A stretch of 9,585 nucleotides of DNA, taken from contig JBOGFJ010000062.1 of assembly GCA_050743385.1 (NCBI GenBank), positions 1 through 9,585 of the forward strand. The letters are read 5' to 3'. The position numbers and the translations under genes are program-made. Below, piece after piece: positions 6,956 to 9,585 of this stretch (the stretch's first letter is position 1; every line of letters starts with the position of its first letter). The notes beneath the pieces were generated by a model. The model was not told where the DNA came from and searched no databases. It worked only from the letters and a program-made list of their open reading frames with translations. This DNA comes from JACDBD01 sp050743385. GTDB lineage: Bacteria; Actinomycetota; Acidimicrobiia; IMCC26256; JACDBD01.

Positions 6956-6962
6956 CGTGCCC

Positions 6963-7625
6963 ATGTTCGGACGCGCTGTCGCCGCCGCCGTGTTCCCGAC
7001 CGTGTGCCCGGGGTGCGGGGCCCGGGCCGATCCCGTGTGCGACGCGTGCGCGGCGCGGCTGCGCCGCGCATCAACCGCACCGCCGCCTCCCGGTGTCGAC
7101 GTATGGGTGGCGGTCTTCGCCTACGAGGGTGTCGCCCGCGAGCTGGTCGCACGCGTCAAGTACCGCCAGGCCCGGGCGGCGCTTCCATGGTTGGCGGCCA
7201 CGGTCGCGATGGCCGTGGCTGCCGCTTGCCCGTCGCAGTCGCTCGACGCCGTGACCTGGGTGCCCACCACACCGGCGCGTCGCCGCCGCCGCGGCTTCGA
7301 CCACGCCGAGCTGCTTGCCCGGCGGGTGGCGCGCGCGCTCGGCCTCGCGGTCGTGGCCACACTCCGGCGCGGACCTGGCCCGCCCCAGACGGGCCTGCCG
7401 TCGGCCGACCGGCGCGCCGGGCCCGCGTTCGCGGTCGCCGCCGCGGTACCGAAGCGGCTCTTGTTGGTCGACGACGTCGCGACCACGGGCGGCACGCTGG
7501 CCGCCGCAGCGCGGGCGTTGCGCGGTGGCGGCGCCGAACGTGTCGTCGCCGCGACCGCCGCGCGAACGCCGCGGCACGCGCCCGGGTTCGCGCCTTCCGC
7601 GCGCGTTCCGCACCACGCAGAGTGA
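6963..7625 (+). CDS. comF: ComF family phosphoribosyltransferase-like protein
   Basis: This 220-residue protein has the standard ComFC/GntX architecture. An N-terminal four-Cys zinc motif is made by Cys15, Cys18 (CPGCG), Cys26 and Cys29 (CDAC). A type I phosphoribosyltransferase domain follows, with the PRPP-loop signature LVDDVATTGGT (Asp170-Asp171, Thr174-Thr178). In naturally competent bacteria ComF helps bring transforming DNA into the cytoplasm; in non-competent species its role is unclear. No other competence gene is in the window. Actinobacteria often carry it directly before hpf and secA, and here it precedes flgM and hpf. I chose the ATG at 6963 because the -10-like element lies directly before it; the GTGs at 6957 and 6933 are alternatives. 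The C-terminal 20 residues or so are Ala/Arg/Pro-rich and not conserved. Confidence 0.9.
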   Translation: MFGRAVAAAVFPTVCPGCGARADPVCDACAARLRRASTAPPPPGVDVWVAVFAYEGVARELVARVKYRQARAALPWLAATVAMAVAAACPSQSLDAVTWVPTTPARRRRRGFDHAELLARRVARALGLAVVATLRRGPGPPQTGLPSADRRAGPAFAVAAAVPKRLLLVDDVATTGGTLAAAARALRGGGAERVVAATAARTPRHAPGFAPSARVPHHAE

Positions 7626-7633
7626 GAATTTCG

Positions 7634-7660
7634 CTCAAGCGCGACGACGCGTCGTCCGAA
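7634..7660 (+). promoter_or_regulatory. Candidate sigma-28 (FliA/WhiG-type) promoter of flgM
   Basis: CTCA (7634-7637), a 17-bp spacer and TCCGAA (7655-7660) match five of six -10 bases of the CTCA-N15-17-GCCGAA motif that I recall for FliA-dependent promoters in motile actinobacteria such as Actinoplanes missouriensis. It lies in the short comF-flgM gap, with an expected transcript start about 25 nt before the flgM GTG. A flagellar anti-sigma gene controlled by its own target sigma is a known feedback design. The promoter assignment is inference from motif and place. Confidence 0.55.
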
Positions 7661-7693
7661 AGTGACCGGGAGGCATCGAAGAAGGGAAATGCC

Positions 7694-7915
7694 GTGGCCG
7701 ATCGCCCTACCACGACAGCCACGGCGACCCCTGCGGTTCAAGCTGCCGCGGGCGCGGCCGCGCATCACCGGCCCGCGACACCCGCCCGCCGCGAGGTCGT
7801 GCGTGCGTTCCGGGAGCAGGTCGCCAGCGGCACGTACCAGCCCCCGGTCGACGCCGTGTCGGCCGAGCTCGCGGCCTGGCTGCTCTGCGACGGCCTGGCC
7901 GACCTCGAGGGCTGA
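7694..7915 (+). CDS. flgM: Short FlgM-like anti-sigma-28 factor
   Basis: This 73-residue protein has a low-complexity Ala/Thr N-terminus (1-30) likely to be disordered. Its C-terminus matches the FlgM sigma-binding region: ARREVVRAFREQVASGTYQ (31-49), then PVDAVSAELAAWLL (51-64). The V..(F/L)+..(I/V)..G.Y.....AVA..L pattern is characteristic. FlgM holds the flagellar sigma factor inactive until the hook-basal body is complete. It is shorter than the roughly 90-100-residue enteric protein, mainly at the N-terminus. The GTG at 7694 is preceded by gaaggg (7681-7686) with 7-nt spacing. No other flagellar gene is in the window. The family is judged from a short motif, so confidence is moderate; a non-flagellar anti-sigma role is possible. 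Confidence 0.68.
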   Translation: MADRPTTTATATPAVQAAAGAAAHHRPATPARREVVRAFREQVASGTYQPPVDAVSAELAAWLLCDGLADLEG

Positions 7916-7971
7916 CGCCGCCTTTGGTCGCGCCCGCTGCGCTCGCCGGTCCGGCGCAATCCCGGCGGTTC

Positions 7972-7996
7972 GGGGGGCCCGCGAATCCAGCCCCCT
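7972..7996 (+). terminator. Strong GC hairpin between flgM and hpf, possible terminator
   Basis: ggggggc (7972-7978) pairs with gccccct (7990-7996): six G-C pairs plus one G-U, with an 11-nt loop. It lies 57 nt after the flgM stop. A second inverted repeat, cgccgg-t-ccggcg, is at 7944-7956. Neither has a U-tract. Together they suggest that the flgM transcript ends before the hpf promoter. I do not recognise a known RNA family in 7916-8048. Confidence 0.4.
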
Positions 7997-8048
7997 CGTT
8001 CGGGGATGGCGCATCGGCGATGAGCGAGCCTCGTGGGCGTGGCGTTCG

Positions 8049-8083
8049 TATACTCGCCGCGTCGCCGGAGGTGTGCCTCCCGG
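8049..8083 (+). promoter_or_regulatory. hpf promoter and 5' hairpin
   Basis: TATACT (8049-8054) is the best -10-like hexamer in the window. A transcript starting near 8061 would have a leader of about 31 nt that opens with the hairpin ggagg-tgtg-cctcc (8067-8080), extendable to 8065-8083 with one bulged C. The hairpin lies immediately before the G-rich ribosome binding region gggggtg (8082-8088). It could stabilise the mRNA or limit ribosome access; that is inference. No -35 is recognisable. Confidence 0.5.
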
Positions 8084-8091
8084 GGGTGCGG

Positions 8092-8691
8092 ATGGACATC
8101 GTCGTGCGCGGTAGGAACCTGCGGGTTCCTCCACGGCTCCAGGGCATCGCACGCGAGAAGCTGGCCAAGATCAACCGCTTCACTCACGACGCCGGCCGAA
8201 TCGAGGTCGACTTCTCCGAGCTGCGAAACCATCGAGCCGGCGACAACCAGGTGTGTGAGGTGACGGTGCACCTGAAACGCCACTTCGTGAAGGCGCACGC
8301 GGCCGCCCGCGAGCCCGAGGCCGCGCTCGATCTCGTGATCGACAAGGTCGAGCACCAGGTCGCGCGCATCAAGGACAAGCGAGTTGCGCGTTCGCACCCC
8401 CGGCGCGGCGCTGCCCGCCGCGGGCTCACCCCTCTGCCGGAGGCCGTCGTCCGCGACGGCGAACCCGCCCTGATCCCCGACGACGAGGACGAGGACCAGG
8501 AGGAAGAGGGCCCCCGGATCGTCAAGACGAAGCAGTTCGCGATCAAGCCGATGACGCCCGAGGAAGCCGCACTCCAGATGGACCTCCTCGGCCACGACTT
8601 CTTCCTCTTCACCAACGCCGAGAACGGTCACGCCGCCCTCCTCTATCGCCGTCGTGACGGCGACCTGGGACTCATCGAGACCACCGGGTGA
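8092..8691 (+). CDS. hpf: Ribosome hibernation promoting factor, long form
   Basis: This 199-residue protein has the two parts of long HPF. Residues 1-100 form the RaiA/YfiA ribosome-binding domain, starting MDIVVRGRNLRVPPRL and ending in a basic helix that enters the 30S decoding region. An acidic linker follows, with DDEDEDQEEE at 130-139. Residues 143-197 form the dimerisation domain (VKTKQFAIKPMTPEEAALQM, then GHDFFLFTN and the strand LLYRRRDGDLGLIE). Long HPF dimerises 70S ribosomes into inactive 100S particles in stationary phase. The ATG at 8092 gives the canonical N-terminus; the upstream in-frame extension lies in promoter and hairpin sequence. The stop overlaps the response regulator start by 4 nt, so both are probably made from one mRNA. 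secA often follows hpf in actinobacteria but does not here. Confidence 0.95.
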   Translation: MDIVVRGRNLRVPPRLQGIAREKLAKINRFTHDAGRIEVDFSELRNHRAGDNQVCEVTVHLKRHFVKAHAAAREPEAALDLVIDKVEHQVARIKDKRVARSHPRRGAARRGLTPLPEAVVRDGEPALIPDDEDEDQEEEGPRIVKTKQFAIKPMTPEEAALQMDLLGHDFFLFTNAENGHAALLYRRRDGDLGLIETTG

Positions 8692-9389
8692 CCGCGACGG
8701 GCGACGCCGACGCCGCCGGCGACCATTCCGGGTCCATCCGGGTGGTGATCGTCGATGATCACGCGCTGTTCCGGCGCGGGCTCGACCGGGTGCTCGGCGA
8801 CGAGCCCGACATCGAAGTGGTGGGTGAGGCCGCCGACGGCGTGGAGGCGATCAGTCGCGTCCGGGAGCTGACACCCGACATCGTCATCATGGACGTGCGG
8901 ATGCCGCGTGCGAGCGGTATCGAAGCCGCCCGCACGATCCGTGCGGTCACCCCCGAGACGAAGGTGATCATGCTGACCGTCTCCGACCTCGAGGAAGACC
9001 TCTACGAGGCCGTGAAGGCGGGCGTCAACGGATACCTCCTCAAGGAAGTCGCGATCCCGGAGGTCGCTGACGCGGTCCGCGCCGTCGCCGCCGGCCACAG
9101 CCTGGTCTCGCCGTCGATGGCCTCGAAGCTCTTCACGGAGTTCAACGTGCTCGCCCAACAGGCCGACGACCGCCAACGCTCACTGTCGCCCCGCCTGACC
9201 GAACGCGAGCTCGAGGTGCTCAAACTCGTCGCGCGCGGCCTCAGCAACCGTGACATCGCCGGTGAGCTGTACATCTCCGAGAACACGGTGAAGAACCACG
9301 TCCGAAACGTCCTCGAGAAGCTCCAGCTCCACTCGCGCATGGAAGCCGTCGTCTACGCCATGCGCGAGAAGCTCCTCGACGTGGATTGA
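8688..9389 (+). CDS. NarL/FixJ-family response regulator with LuxR-type HTH
   Basis: This 233-residue two-domain regulator has a receiver domain at about 17-135 with acidic Asp23-Asp24, phospho-acceptor Asp69 (IMDVRMP), switch Thr96 and Lys118 (YLLKE). A linker is followed by a LuxR-type DNA-binding domain at about 165-230 (LTERELEVLKLVARG, then the recognition helix around ISENTVKNHVRNVLEKL). All phosphotransfer residues are present, so it should be activated by a histidine kinase, but none is encoded in the window. The GTG start overlaps the hpf stop (GTGA) and has no strong ribosome binding site of its own, which suggests translation depends on hpf. The target genes cannot be read from the sequence. 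It resembles DegU/LiaR-type regulators in layout, but no specific orthology is claimed. Confidence 0.93.
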   Translation: MTATGDADAAGDHSGSIRVVIVDDHALFRRGLDRVLGDEPDIEVVGEAADGVEAISRVRELTPDIVIMDVRMPRASGIEAARTIRAVTPETKVIMLTVSDLEEDLYEAVKAGVNGYLLKEVAIPEVADAVRAVAAGHSLVSPSMASKLFTEFNVLAQQADDRQRSLSPRLTERELEVLKLVARGLSNRDIAGELYISENTVKNHVRNVLEKLQLHSRMEAVVYAMREKLLDVD

Positions 9390-9527
9390 CCGGTCCGCCG
9401 CGCGGTCCGGCGCCAGAGGAGCACGGCCCCGGTCAGTGCCGTCGCGACGGTCACGGTGGAACATCACGTCCTCGCCCGTCACCACGCTCGGCATCGTCGC
9501 ACGGTCATCCCAAGGAAGGCGGCGGCA

Positions 9528-9585
9528 GTGAGCCCCCTCCCCGCCGGCAGTTGGCGCCGGGTGCGGCGAGACCCGGCCCGAAGGG
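9528..9585 (+). CDS. Start of an unidentified gene, cut by the window end
   Basis: A GTG at 9528 is preceded by aaggaagg (9512-9519) with 8-nt spacing and stays open to the edge, giving 19 residues that begin MSPLPAGSWRRVRRDPARR. Basic residues at this position are compatible with the start of a membrane or exported protein, but no family can be named. The 138 nt between it and the response regulator hold a 12-bp perfect palindrome (9439-9450) and no clear terminator or promoter. Confidence 0.35.
   Translation, partial: MSPLPAGSWRRVRRDPARR

Noticed and set aside
7916..8091. raiA RNA motif, since it can occur upstream of raiA/hpf and near comFC
   Set aside because: The gap of 176 nt is rather short and contains a promoter close to hpf; I could not match conserved raiA RNA features. 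A covariance-model search would settle it.
9439..9450. Perfect 12-bp palindrome ccgtcgcgacgg as operator or terminator
   Set aside because: Such palindromes are common in 70% GC DNA; there is no second copy, no U-tract and no clear promoter next to it.
9353..9454. Minus-strand peptide resembling a membrane anchor with basic tail (VTVATALTGAVLLWRRTARR)
   Set aside because: The frame is only 34 codons, has an in-frame TGA just upstream (9464-9466), and overlaps the end of the response regulator gene.
1..9585. CRISPR arrays, insertion sequences, tRNA or rRNA genes, phage or defence genes
   Set aside because: No regularly spaced repeats, transposase-like proteins, terminal inverted repeats or RNA gene signatures were found; the window is mainly conserved housekeeping genes.

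Overview
The window is GC-rich bacterial DNA with every convincing gene on the + strand. Gene content and order point to the Actinomycetota. The phosphomannomutase, two-domain sugar-phosphate isomerase, adenosylhomocysteinase, ComF-like and hibernation-factor genes follow the same relative order as the manB - Rv3256c - sahH - (mtrAB-lpqB) - Rv3242c - Rv3241c - secA1 region that I recall from Mycobacterium tuberculosis. A FlgM-like gene suggests a flagellated relative, possibly of the class Acidimicrobiia. That class assignment is inference; no rRNA or tRNA gene is present to confirm it.

Layout. Positions 96-2531 encode a large multi-pass membrane protein with an extracytoplasmic domain, probably in cell-surface glycan assembly. 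Positions 2572-3912 encode phosphomannomutase/phosphoglucomutase. Positions 4038-5320 hold a two-gene operon: a Trm112-like small protein and a SIS-domain phosphoglucose/phosphomannose isomerase, overlapping by 4 nt. These sugar genes together would take fructose-6-phosphate to mannose-6-phosphate and mannose-1-phosphate, the precursor of GDP-mannose for the cell envelope. Positions 5439-6875 encode S-adenosylhomocysteinase (ahcY), preceded by a leader of about 110 nt with strong folding potential. Positions 6963-7625 encode a ComF-type phosphoribosyltransferase-like protein. Positions 7694-7915 encode a short FlgM-like anti-sigma factor with a candidate sigma-28 promoter. Positions 8092-8691 encode a long-form ribosome hibernation factor, overlapping by 4 nt a NarL/LuxR-type response regulator (8688-9389). 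A probable new gene starts at 9528 and runs off the end.

Most intergenic gaps carry a TANNNT -10-like hexamer without a recognisable -35, as is common in actinobacteria. The most interesting element is the ahcY leader. It can form a compact three-way junction whose 3' closing strand overlaps a sequence complementary to the ahcY ribosome binding site, which is the layout of a translational riboswitch. It does not match the SAM or SAH riboswitch cores I can recall. The second point of interest is the comF - flgM - hpf order, which links flagellar control to ribosome hibernation and resembles a compressed version of the Bacillus comFC-flgM-...-yvyD(hpf) region.
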